From Caldisericaceae bacterium (GTDB lineage: Bacteria; Caldisericota; Caldisericia; Caldisericales; Caldisericaceae), in NCBI GenBank assembly GCA_026987225.1, contig JALSNB010000355.1, forward strand, positions 1-6,526: 6,526 nt of DNA. Reading direction: 5' to 3'. Positions 1 through 5,688 of the stretch are shown one piece after another. Below the pieces are notes generated by a model, which was not told where the DNA came from, did not search any database, and was given only the letters and a program-made list of their open reading frames with translations. Within the stretch, counting starts at the first letter, position 1, and the number at the start of each line of letters is the position of its first letter. Position numbers and translations under genes: made by a program.

Positions 1-836
1 ATATTGAAGAAAATTGGGAGAAAGTTAAAACGTTTTTTGTTCCGATACTTGGCAATGTCGAATCGGTTGATTTTTCGGGCCTTGACGATACGATTGCAGA
101 ATTTGTAAAAGCCCTTTATAAGTTTTTCGTGGATCTCGATTTTACTTATCTTGAAATTAATCCGTTTACGATCGTGGACGACGAAGTTATTCCGCTTGAT
201 CTTGTAGCACGTTTGGATGATACTGCGTATTTCTGGAATAAAGATAAATGGGGAGATATAGAATTTCCGACGCCTTTCGGACGGACTTTTACGAAAGAAG
301 AACAATTTATAAGAGATCTTGATGAAAAAACCGGTGCTTCTCTAAAACTTACGATTCTTAATCCCAAAGGAAGGGTATGGCTTATGGTTGCGGGAGGCGG
401 AGCAAGTGTGATATATGCAGATACCGTAGTCGACTTGGGCTTTGGAAAGGAACTTGCAAATTACGGGGAGTATTCCGGTAATCCGTCCGAAGAGGAAACG
501 TATCTGTACGCAAAAACGATTCTCGATTTAATGACGAGATATAAAGATCCGCGCGGAAAAATCCTTATAATCGGTGGAGGCATTGCAAACTTTACTGATG
601 TTGCAAAAACTTTTAAAGGTATTATCCGCGCATTGAAGGAATATAAAGATAAGCTCAAAGAGAACAACGTAAAAATATACGTTCGCAGAGGAGGGCCCAA
701 TTATAAGGAAGGGCTTGCCATGATGAGAAAATTGGGTGAAGAACTTGGAGTCCCAATTGAGGTTTACGGGCCGGAACTTCCTATGACACGAGTTGTCACT
801 TTAGCACTTGCGGGAGGTAAAAATGAAAGTAATTAA
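1..836 (+). CDS. aclB: ATP-citrate lyase, small (AclB, ATP-grasp/succinyl-CoA-synthetase-beta-like) subunit, 5'-truncated
   Basis: The frame is open from the left edge (first full codon at 3) to TAA at 834-836, giving 277 visible residues. Bacterial AclB is about 400 residues, so roughly the first third is missing; the GTG at 129 is an internal Val codon, not the start. Visible motifs match the N-terminal half of animal ATP-citrate lyase: LEINPF of the ATP-grasp domain, GGGASVIYADTVVDLG, GGGIANFTDVAKTFKGI, and VRRGGPNYKEGL followed by a PIEVYG segment. The subunit belongs to the cytoplasmic enzyme that uses ATP and CoA to cleave citrate into acetyl-CoA and oxaloacetate, the citrate-splitting step of the reductive TCA cycle. 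Its end overlaps aclA by 14 bp, which suggests translational coupling and equal subunit supply. The promoter is outside the window. The family assignment is firm; the autotrophic role is inferred from the gene pair. Confidence 0.95.
   Translation, partial: IEENWEKVKTFFVPILGNVESVDFSGLDDTIAEFVKALYKFFVDLDFTYLEINPFTIVDDEVIPLDLVARLDDTAYFWNKDKWGDIEFPTPFGRTFTKEEQFIRDLDEKTGASLKLTILNPKGRVWLMVAGGGASVIYADTVVDLGFGKELANYGEYSGNPSEEETYLYAKTILDLMTRYKDPRGKILIIGGGIANFTDVAKTFKGIIRALKEYKDKLKENNVKIYVRRGGPNYKEGLAMMRKLGEELGVPIEVYGPELPMTRVVTLALAGGKNESN
812..818 (+). promoter_or_regulatory. Ribosome binding site of aclA, inside the end of aclB
   Basis: GGGAGGT lies five bases before the ATG at 823 and within the last codons of aclB. 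It fixes the aclA start at 823: a TTG at 808 extends the same frame by five codons but lies upstream of this site. Confidence 0.85.
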
Positions 837-2655
837 CGAGAAAACCCAAGCCATTATCTACGGAAGGCAACTCAAAGCCATACAAAGAATGCTTGATTTT
901 GACTATGTATCAAAAAGAGAAACTCCATCTGTTGCGGCAATTATTGATCCGACAAGGGAAGGATTTGAAACTGCTTTCTTCGGAAGCGACGAAATATTAA
1001 TTCCTGTTTATAAAACAATAAAAGAGGCGGTAGAGAGACACCCGAATACGACGGTAATGATAAATTTTGCTTCTTACAGATCGGCGTTTGAGACGACCAA
1101 AGAAGCTCTTGAGATGAAAAATCTAAAAATTATTGCTGTAATTGCAGAAGGAATTCCCGAGAGAAAAGAAAGAATTCTCAGGGCCCTGGCAAAAGAGAAA
1201 GGAAAGGTAATTATCGGGCCTGCAACGGTGGGGGGTATCGCTGCAGGTAGGTTCAGGATCGGCAATGCAGGTGGCAGTATCGAAAATATTATTGCTTCAA
1301 AACTCTACCGCCCCGGTTCCGTGGGGCTTGTAACAAAATCCGGCGGAATGCTTAACGAAATGTTTAATCTTATAGCGAGAAATGCAAACGGAATTAATAT
1401 CGGCATTGCAATCGGAGGAGACAGATTTCCCGGATCGTCTCTTGTCGATCACCTTATGGGGTTTGAAAATGATCCCGAAGTAAAATTTCACGTTGTTCTC
1501 GGAGAAGTCGGAGGACTTGAAGAATACAAAATAGTTGATGCACTTAAAGCAGGCAAAATCAAAAAGCCCATAGTTGCGTGGGTTACTGGGACTTGTGCAA
1601 AGGTATTTCCCACCGAAGTGCAGTTTGGCCATGCAGGTGCCAGAGCCGGTGCGGATAAGGAAACGGCTGATGCAAAAAATAAAGCATTGAGAGATGCAGG
1701 CGCAATCGTACCTGATTCTTTTGACGGCCTTCCCGAGAAAATAAACGAAGTTTATAACAAACTCAAATCGGAAGGAAAGATACCGGAAATCAAAGAATTT
1801 GTTCCTCCGAACGTACCAATGGATTTTGATAAAGCGGTAAAAGAAGGAGTTGTCCGAAGACACAGGCAGTTTATCACAACAATTTCCGACGACAGAGGCG
1901 AAGAGGTAAAGTATGCAGGTGTTCCACTATCTGAAATCATCGAGTCAAAAAAAGGCCTTGGATACGTAATTGGCCTTCTGTGGCTTAAAAAATCGCTTCC
2001 CGAATATGCTACAAAATTTATAGAGCTCATCCTTCAAATTGTTGCGGATCACGGGCCGTGCGTTTCAGGTGCACATAATGCGATAGTTACCGCTCGTGCA
2101 GGTAGGGATCTTGTATCTGCTGTTGCTTCTGGAATTCTTACAATCGGACCGCGTTTCGGCGGTGCAATAGACGGAGCCGGGCACTATTTCAAATGGGCGA
2201 AAGATAGCAACTTATCGCCTTCGGAATTTGTAAACTATATGAAAAGAGAAGGAATACCTATTCCCGGTATAGGGCATAGGGTAAAGAGCGTAAGAAACCC
2301 GGACAAAAGGGTAGAAATGCTAAAACAATATGCCAAATCTCATTTCCCTGAAACCAAATATCTCGATTATGCGTTGGAAGTGGAAAAAATAACCACCTCC
2401 AAAAAGGAGAATCTCATTTTGAATGTGGACGGATGCACTGGCGTTTTGCTGGTAGATTTAATGAGATCCATAGGTTTATCCGATAAGGAAATCAATGAAA
2501 GAATTGAAGCGGGATTACTTAATGCATTTTTTGTACTTGGCAGAACAATTGGTATTATAGGGCATGCTTTGGATCAGAAACTGCTAAAAACGAAATTGTA
2601 CAGAACGCCCTATGACGACGTATTATATAAATTACCCAAAAAAGCAGATCTGTAA
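823..2655 (+). CDS. aclA: ATP-citrate lyase, large (AclA, catalytic/citrate-synthase-like) subunit
   Basis: This 610-residue protein is about the length of other bacterial AclA proteins (around 608 in Chlorobium). Residues 1 to about 320 resemble succinyl-CoA synthetase alpha: a CoA-binding Rossmann part, LVTKSGGMLNEM at 169-180, and the phosphohistidine loop QFGHAGA with His270 (codon 1630-1632) as the expected phosphorylated residue. Residues from about 340 to 610 are the citrate-synthase-like module: DHGPCVSGAHNAIVTA (409-424), PIPGIGHRVKS (479-489, His485), LNVDGCTG (533-540, Asp536) and GHALDQK (580-586). With AclB it cleaves citrate with ATP and CoA to acetyl-CoA and oxaloacetate; this subunit is expected to carry the phosphohistidine and the citryl-CoA lyase site. 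No key residue looks missing. The start is set by the GGAGG at 813-817. A strong terminator follows 26 bp after the stop, ending the acl transcription unit. Confidence 0.97.
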   Translation: MKVINEKTQAIIYGRQLKAIQRMLDFDYVSKRETPSVAAIIDPTREGFETAFFGSDEILIPVYKTIKEAVERHPNTTVMINFASYRSAFETTKEALEMKNLKIIAVIAEGIPERKERILRALAKEKGKVIIGPATVGGIAAGRFRIGNAGGSIENIIASKLYRPGSVGLVTKSGGMLNEMFNLIARNANGINIGIAIGGDRFPGSSLVDHLMGFENDPEVKFHVVLGEVGGLEEYKIVDALKAGKIKKPIVAWVTGTCAKVFPTEVQFGHAGARAGADKETADAKNKALRDAGAIVPDSFDGLPEKINEVYNKLKSEGKIPEIKEFVPPNVPMDFDKAVKEGVVRRHRQFITTISDDRGEEVKYAGVPLSEIIESKKGLGYVIGLLWLKKSLPEYATKFIELILQIVADHGPCVSGAHNAIVTARAGRDLVSAVASGILTIGPRFGGAIDGAGHYFKWAKDSNLSPSEFVNYMKREGIPIPGIGHRVKSVRNPDKRVEMLKQYAKSHFPETKYLDYALEVEKITTSKKENLILNVDGCTGVLLVDLMRSIGLSDKEINERIEAGLLNAFFVLGRTIGIIGHALDQKLLKTKLYRTPYDDVLYKLPKKADL

Positions 2656-2681
2656 CCGCTTTCCTTGTTTCACTCCTCTAA

Positions 2682-2721
2682 AAAATCCCCGCAGTAAACC
2701 GCCTGCGGGGATTTTAATTTT
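2682..2721. terminator. Strong hairpin terminator, probably bidirectional, between aclA and the tRNA cluster
   Basis: A perfect 13-bp stem pairs 2682-2694 with 2703-2715 around an 8-base loop; its core is TCCCCGCAG/CTGCGGGGA. On the plus strand the stem runs into TTTTAATTTT, a good tail for aclA transcripts. On the minus strand the A-run at 2680-2685 becomes a six-base U-run, so the same hairpin can end the tRNA transcript, about 125 bases beyond tRNA-Phe. No other convincing hairpin was seen in the gap. Confidence 0.9.
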
Positions 2722-2732
2722 GTTGACAAAAT
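2717..2732. repeat. 16-bp palindrome in the aclA/tRNA gap
   Basis: ATTTTGTTGACAAAAT has perfect 7-bp arms separated by TG. It directly follows the terminator stem and overlaps its T-rich tail. It includes a TTGACA hexamer at 2723-2728, but no good -10 box follows at normal spacing and no gene lies downstream in that direction. It could be an operator-like site, a minor secondary hairpin, or chance in AT-rich DNA. Confidence 0.4.
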
Positions 2733-2759
2733 ATTTTTGATAAATAAATTGATGACATC

Positions 2760-2781
2760 TTATTAGTCTGTTATTAGTCTG
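2760..2781. repeat. Tandem duplication of an 11-bp unit
   Basis: TTATTAGTCTG occurs twice head to tail (2760-2770 and 2771-2781), followed by a T-run. It lies in the minus-strand trailer of tRNA-Phe, in otherwise AT-rich sequence without genes. The first nine bases, TTATTAGTC, recur at 5678-5686 over the rpoN stop. No function is evident; slippage duplication is the simplest explanation. Confidence 0.7.
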
Positions 2782-2839
2782 TTTTTTTAGTTTTCGTGAG
2801 TTATTTTTTGGTTTTGTTTGTGGTAATCATTAAATGAAG

Positions 2840-2915
2840 TGGTGCCGAGGGACGGAGTTGAACCGCCGACACGGGGATTTTCAGTCCCCTGCTCTACCAG
2901 CTGAGCTACCTCGGC
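2840..2915 (-). tRNA. tRNA-Phe (anticodon GAA)
   Basis: A 76-base cloverleaf on the minus strand. The acceptor stem GCCGAGG pairs with CCTCGGC, followed by discriminator A and an encoded CCA at 2840-2842. The D arm has TAGCTCAGCTGGTAGAGC. The anticodon stem GGGGA/TCCCC encloses CTGAAAA, giving GAA at 2880-2882. The T stem GGCGG/CCGTC has one G-U pair, and the T loop is TTCAACT. It is the last gene of the secG-tRNA unit, nine bases after tRNA-Val. Confidence 0.97.
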
Positions 2916-2924
2916 ACTGGTTAG

Positions 2925-2999
2925 TGGTGGGCGAAAGAGGATTCGAACCTCTGACTTCTTGCGTGTAAGGCAAGCGTTCTACCGCTGAACTATCCGCCC
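2925..2999 (-). tRNA. tRNA-Val (anticodon UAC)
   Basis: A 75-base cloverleaf. The acceptor GGGCGGA pairs with TTCGCCC through one G-U pair, then discriminator A and encoded CCA (2925-2927). The anticodon stem CTTGC/GCAAG encloses CTTACAC, giving TAC at 2965-2967, which reads the Val GUN box. The T arm is AGAGG-TTCGAAT-CCTCT. Only seven bases separate it from tRNA-Leu upstream, too few for its own promoter. Confidence 0.97.
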
Positions 3000-3006
3000 T
3001 AAAAAA

Positions 3007-3091
3007 TGGTGCCGGGAGTGGGACTTGAACCCACACGTGTCTCCACATGCGCCCCTTAAACGCACGCGTCTGCCAATTCCGCCATCCCGGC
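3007..3091 (-). tRNA. tRNA-Leu with anticodon AAG (class II, long variable arm)
   Basis: An 85-base tRNA. The acceptor GCCGGGA pairs perfectly with TCCCGGC, followed by A and an encoded CCA at 3007-3009. The D arm GCGGAATTGGCAGACGC is of the Leu type. The anticodon stem TGCGT/GCGCA (one terminal U-G pair) encloses the seven-base loop TTAAGGG, placing AAG at 3055-3057 with U33 and G37. A short variable-arm hairpin with a GAGA loop precedes the T arm GTGGG-TTCAAGT-CCCAC. Shifting the register by one to read UAA would put a G-G mismatch at the top of the stem and leave G37, so AAG is the better fold. Bacteria usually use GAG for this box. The gene begins 13 bp after the secG stop. Confidence 0.93.
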
Positions 3092-3104
3092 ACTTCACAA
3101 ATTT

Positions 3105-3338
3105 TTAAAATACTTTGAAAACTGCTAAATAAATCGATGTAAGAACAAATGCAATGGAAAAGATAGTTGCTAATTTGTCAAGCAACGCATCTTTGGGGCT
3201 TTTCGAGTGAAACACTGTTGCGCCACCGGAAATTGCCCCGAGCCCCGCACCTTTGGGACTCATAAACAAAATTGCCAATGTTGCGCCCAATGCAAAAATT
3301 AAATCCAATCCAATTATTATTATTGCTCCTGTTGTCAT
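3105..3338 (-). CDS. secG: SecG, protein translocase (SecYEG) subunit
   Basis: This 77-residue protein has the SecG layout: a first membrane helix at about residues 4-26, a Gly-rich cytoplasmic loop with SPKGAGLGAISGGATVF (27-43), and a second helix at about 54-76. SecG associates with SecY and SecE in the inner membrane and assists SecA-driven export. The ATG at 3338 is preceded by GAGGT eight bases upstream, and a sigma-70-like promoter lies just before it. Upstream is pgk (73 bp gap) and downstream, after 13 bp, tRNA-Leu. secG beside triose-phosphate glycolytic genes is common in bacteria, usually with tpiA between pgk and secG; tpiA is not here. The length is at the short end of the family, and the protein lacks the long C-terminal tail seen in some relatives. 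Confidence 0.92.
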   Translation of the reverse strand: MTTGAIIIIGLDLIFALGATLAILFMSPKGAGLGAISGGATVFHSKSPKDALLDKLATIFSIAFVLTSIYLAVFKVF

Positions 3339-3364
3339 CTCATTTTACCTCGCTTACGTCTCAT

Positions 3365-3392
3365 ATTATACGGATTTGCGTTTTTATTTCAA
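3365..3392 (-). promoter_or_regulatory. Sigma-70-type promoter for secG and the tRNA cluster
   Basis: On the minus strand TTGAAA (3387-3392) is separated by 16 bases from a perfect TATAAT (3365-3370). The -10 box ends 26 bases before the secG ATG, so the predicted 5' leader is about 19 bases, just enough for the GAGGT ribosome binding site. It lies wholly in the pgk-secG gap. Because only 13 bases separate secG from tRNA-Leu, this is also the best visible promoter for the three tRNAs. Confidence 0.72.
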
Positions 3393-3411
3393 GTCTTTTT
3401 TATCAAATTTT

Positions 3412-4599
3412 TTATTTTTCTTCCAACACATCGATTGCAGGTAGCGAATGTCCTTCAAGGAATTTAAGGAATGCGCCGCCTCCTGTCGAAACATGTGTAA
3501 TCTTTTTATCCGCTCCGAATTTTCTCAGTGCTGCGGCGGTTTCCCCTCCGCCGGCAACTGCGGTAACGCCTTCTAATGTTCCGATAAATTCGGCTATGCC
3601 GTATGTTCCTTTTGCGAATTTTTCTATTTCAAAAACGCCGAGCGGGCCGTTCCAAACAATCATTTTTGCTTTTGCAATTTCTTTTTTGAAATATTCCACG
3701 GTTTTAGGTCCTATATCCACCCCTATCTCGTTGTGCGGAATTTCTTCGATATCTACCACCTTCGAAGACGCTTCTTCCTTTACTTCTGGAACAACAAGCA
3801 CATCTGTCGGCAAAACAACTTTTATGTTTCTCTTTTTTGCTTCTTCCATGAGTTCTTTTGCAAAAGGAATCTTTTCGTCCTCGCAAAGAGAGTATCCTAT
3901 TTTGTATCCCTTTGCTTTGAGGAAAGTAAAGCACATGCCTCCGCCGATGAGGAACTCGTCAACCTTGTCCATTAGGTTTTGAATTACTCCGATTTTGTCG
4001 GAAACTTTTGCGCCTCCTAAAATTGCTATGAAAGGATGTTCGGGTGCGGTAAGAATCCTTGTAAGGGTTTCGATTTCTTTTTCCATAAGCAATCCTGCGA
4101 CTGCGGGAAGATACGATGCGACTCCGACTGTTGATGCTGCGACTCTGTGTGCCGTGGCAAACGCATCGTCCACATAAACATCTCCAAGAGATGCAAGTTC
4201 TTTTGCAAACTCCGGATCGTTTTCTTTTTCTCCCTTATGAAATCTTAAATTTTCAAGTAGTACGATTTCTCCGTCTTTCATAGAATTTACAGCATTTTTA
4301 ACCTCTTCCCCTATGCAATCATTCAACTTTTTGACTGGCATTCCGAGTATGTCGGATAGTTCTTTTGCCACCGGATCAAGCCTTAGGCTTTCAACAACTT
4401 TTCCTTTCGGCCTTCCCAGATGGCTCATCAGAATTACCTTTGCCTCGTGTTGAATGAGGTATTGAATTGTAGGTATTGCCGCTTTAATTCTGAAATTATC
4501 CAATACTTTCCCGTCAGGGCTAAGAGGAACGTTGAAATCCACCCTTACAAGGACTCTTTTATGAGCTACTTCTACGTCTTTAACTGTTTTTTTGCTCAT
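3412..4599 (-). CDS. pgk: Phosphoglycerate kinase
   Basis: A 395-residue cytoplasmic monomer type, close to the usual 385-400. It interconverts 3-phosphoglycerate plus ATP with 1,3-bisphosphoglycerate plus ADP; in an autotroph it would run toward bisphosphoglycerate. The N-domain shows VRVDFNVPL (18-26), DNFRIKAA (34-41, Arg37) and SHLGRPKG (59-66). Next come ENLRFHKGE (116-124) and DDAFATAHR (144-152). The C-domain nucleotide site shows LGGAKVSDK (194-202), IGGGM (218-222), WNGPLGVFE (316-324) and STGGGAFL (371-378). Two motif positions differ from the textbook form: VDDAF instead of VNDAF (Asp144), and GGGETAAA with Glu353 where Asp usually binds the nucleotide-associated metal. GGAGG (4605-4609) lies five bases before the ATG. 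The gene starts 23 bp after gap with no promoter visible between, so the two are probably co-transcribed. No terminator hairpin follows it. Confidence 0.97.
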   Translation of the reverse strand: MSKKTVKDVEVAHKRVLVRVDFNVPLSPDGKVLDNFRIKAAIPTIQYLIQHEAKVILMSHLGRPKGKVVESLRLDPVAKELSDILGMPVKKLNDCIGEEVKNAVNSMKDGEIVLLENLRFHKGEKENDPEFAKELASLGDVYVDDAFATAHRVAASTVGVASYLPAVAGLLMEKEIETLTRILTAPEHPFIAILGGAKVSDKIGVIQNLMDKVDEFLIGGGMCFTFLKAKGYKIGYSLCEDEKIPFAKELMEEAKKRNIKVVLPTDVLVVPEVKEEASSKVVDIEEIPHNEIGVDIGPKTVEYFKKEIAKAKMIVWNGPLGVFEIEKFAKGTYGIAEFIGTLEGVTAVAGGGETAAALRKFGADKKITHVSTGGGAFLKFLEGHSLPAIDVLEEK

Positions 4600-4622
4600 T
4601 GCACCCTCCCTTTGTCTATTTT

Positions 4623-5633
4623 TTAAAATCCTGCTTTGTCCGCAAGAAGTTTTGCAAGGTCAACCACTCTGCATGAATAACCCCATTCGTTGTCGTACCA
4701 GCTAACAACGTGTGCAAGGTTGTCGATCGTTTTTGTTGTAAGCGCATCGATAATGCCCGAATAGGTTGTTCCTTTGTAATCCATGGAAACAAGTGGCTCT
4801 TCGGAATACCCGAGAATCCCTTTCATGTATGTTTCATGTGCTTCTTTCATGATTGCGTTGATTTCTTCCGCAGTAACCTTTCTCTTCATTACGGCATCCA
4901 ATACCGTAATGGAAACGGTTGGAGTGGGTACCCTTATTGCCATTCCGTCAAGCCTTCCTTTAAGTTCGGGAACTACCAATGTTACTGCCTGTGCCGCACC
5001 TGTTGTTGTAGGGACGATGTTTGCTGCCGCTGCTCTTGCCCTTCTCCAATCCTTTTTGTGAGGAGAGTCAAGAAGTTTCTGATCCACCGTATACGAGTGA
5101 ACTGTTGTAAGATATCCCGTTTCGATGCCGATTTTATCCTGCAATACTTTCACGACGGGTGCAATACTGTTTGTCGTGCAGGAAGCGTTTGATATGATTG
5201 TATGCTTTGCGGGATCAAGGAGTTTGTCGTTTACTCCCATAACGATTGTTATATCTTCTCCCTTTGCAGGTGCCGTTATGATAACCTTCTTTGCTCCGGC
5301 TTTTATGTGCATTTCCGCTTTTGCTCTTTCTCTGAATACGCCGGTTGATTCGATAACTATATCAACTCCGAGATCGCCCCACGGTAAATTGGAAGGATCT
5401 CTCTCCGTAAGCATTACTACCTTTTTGCCATCAACGGTAATAAAACCGTCACCTACTTCGATATTTCTTTTCCATTCTCCGTAATTTGTATCATGCTTTA
5501 ATAAGAAAGCCAACTGATCATCCGGAAACAGATCATTTGTCGCTACGATTTCCAGATCCGGAAATGTATCAAACATTCTTTTAAAAACCTGTCTTCCAAC
5601 TCTTCCCAAACCGTTAATTGCTACTTTTGCCAT
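4623..5633 (-). CDS. gap: Glyceraldehyde-3-phosphate dehydrogenase, phosphorylating (NAD type likely)
   Basis: A 336-residue protein of normal family length. It interconverts glyceraldehyde-3-phosphate and 1,3-bisphosphoglycerate with a nicotinamide cofactor. The N-terminal Rossmann segment is AINGLGRVGRQVF (5-17). The catalytic SNASCTTN has Cys152, and TTVHSYT has the partner His179. RRARAAA and PTTTGAA follow, then VRVPTPTVSI, and the C-terminal WYDNEWGYS is present. The TNDL segment (Asp34-Leu35) is the pattern of NAD-preferring enzymes, while LDSPHKKDWRR has Ser where many NAD enzymes have Leu, so cofactor choice is inferred, not certain. A near-perfect AAGGAGGT (5638-5645) precedes the ATG. 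It is 47 bp downstream of rpoN and heads the gap-pgk pair. With an rTCA cycle next door, gluconeogenic use is likely. Confidence 0.97.
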   Translation of the reverse strand: MAKVAINGLGRVGRQVFKRMFDTFPDLEIVATNDLFPDDQLAFLLKHDTNYGEWKRNIEVGDGFITVDGKKVVMLTERDPSNLPWGDLGVDIVIESTGVFRERAKAEMHIKAGAKKVIITAPAKGEDITIVMGVNDKLLDPAKHTIISNASCTTNSIAPVVKVLQDKIGIETGYLTTVHSYTVDQKLLDSPHKKDWRRARAAAANIVPTTTGAAQAVTLVVPELKGRLDGMAIRVPTPTVSITVLDAVMKRKVTAEEINAIMKEAHETYMKGILGYSEEPLVSMDYKGTTYSGIIDALTTKTIDNLAHVVSWYDNEWGYSCRVVDLAKLLADKAGF

Positions 5634-5660
5634 GTAAACCTCCTTGAATTTTTTTGTTTT

Positions 5661-5688
5661 ATTTTATCTGAATTATATTATTAGTCAA
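5661..5688 (-). promoter_or_regulatory. Candidate sigma-70-type promoter for gap-pgk
   Basis: On the minus strand TTGACT (5683-5688, overlapping the rpoN stop) is followed after 16 bases by TAAAAT (5661-5666). The -10 box ends 27 bases before the gap ATG, nearly the same geometry as the secG promoter. A TATAAT at 5672-5677 is also present but has no -35 partner at normal spacing. The region is AT-rich, so chance matches are easy. Confidence 0.5.

Noticed and set aside
808..822. An upstream TTG start for aclA
   Set aside because: It lies before the GGAGG at 813-817, which is ideally placed for the ATG at 823.
1297..1863. A 188-codon open frame antisense to aclA
   Set aside because: It lies wholly inside a strongly conserved gene, gives a Phe/Cys/Ser-rich low-complexity product, and resembles no family.
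2723..2751. Plus-strand promoter beginning with TTGACA at 2723
   Set aside because: No acceptable -10 box at 16-18 bases, and only antisense tRNA sequence lies downstream; the hexamer is part of a palindrome.
3048..3064. Reading the Leu anticodon as UAA by shifting the stem one base
   Set aside because: It creates a G-G mismatch closing the loop and leaves G at 37, whereas UAA tRNAs normally have A37; the AAG register pairs along the whole stem.
2881..3093. A 70-codon open frame across the tRNA genes
   Set aside because: It reads through the three tRNAs; tRNA structure explains the sequence fully.
3272..3982. A 236-codon open frame antisense to pgk and secG
   Set aside because: Its Ser/Phe/Pro-rich product is the shadow of pgk and secG codons, with no ribosome site or recognisable domain.
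4710..5192. A 160-codon Cys-rich open frame antisense to gap
   Set aside because: The cysteines come from reverse reading of conserved gap codons; spacing shows no regular metal-binding pattern.
5634..5680. Sigma-54 (-24/-12) promoter between rpoN and gap
   Set aside because: No GG-N10-GC type element is visible in this AT-rich gap.
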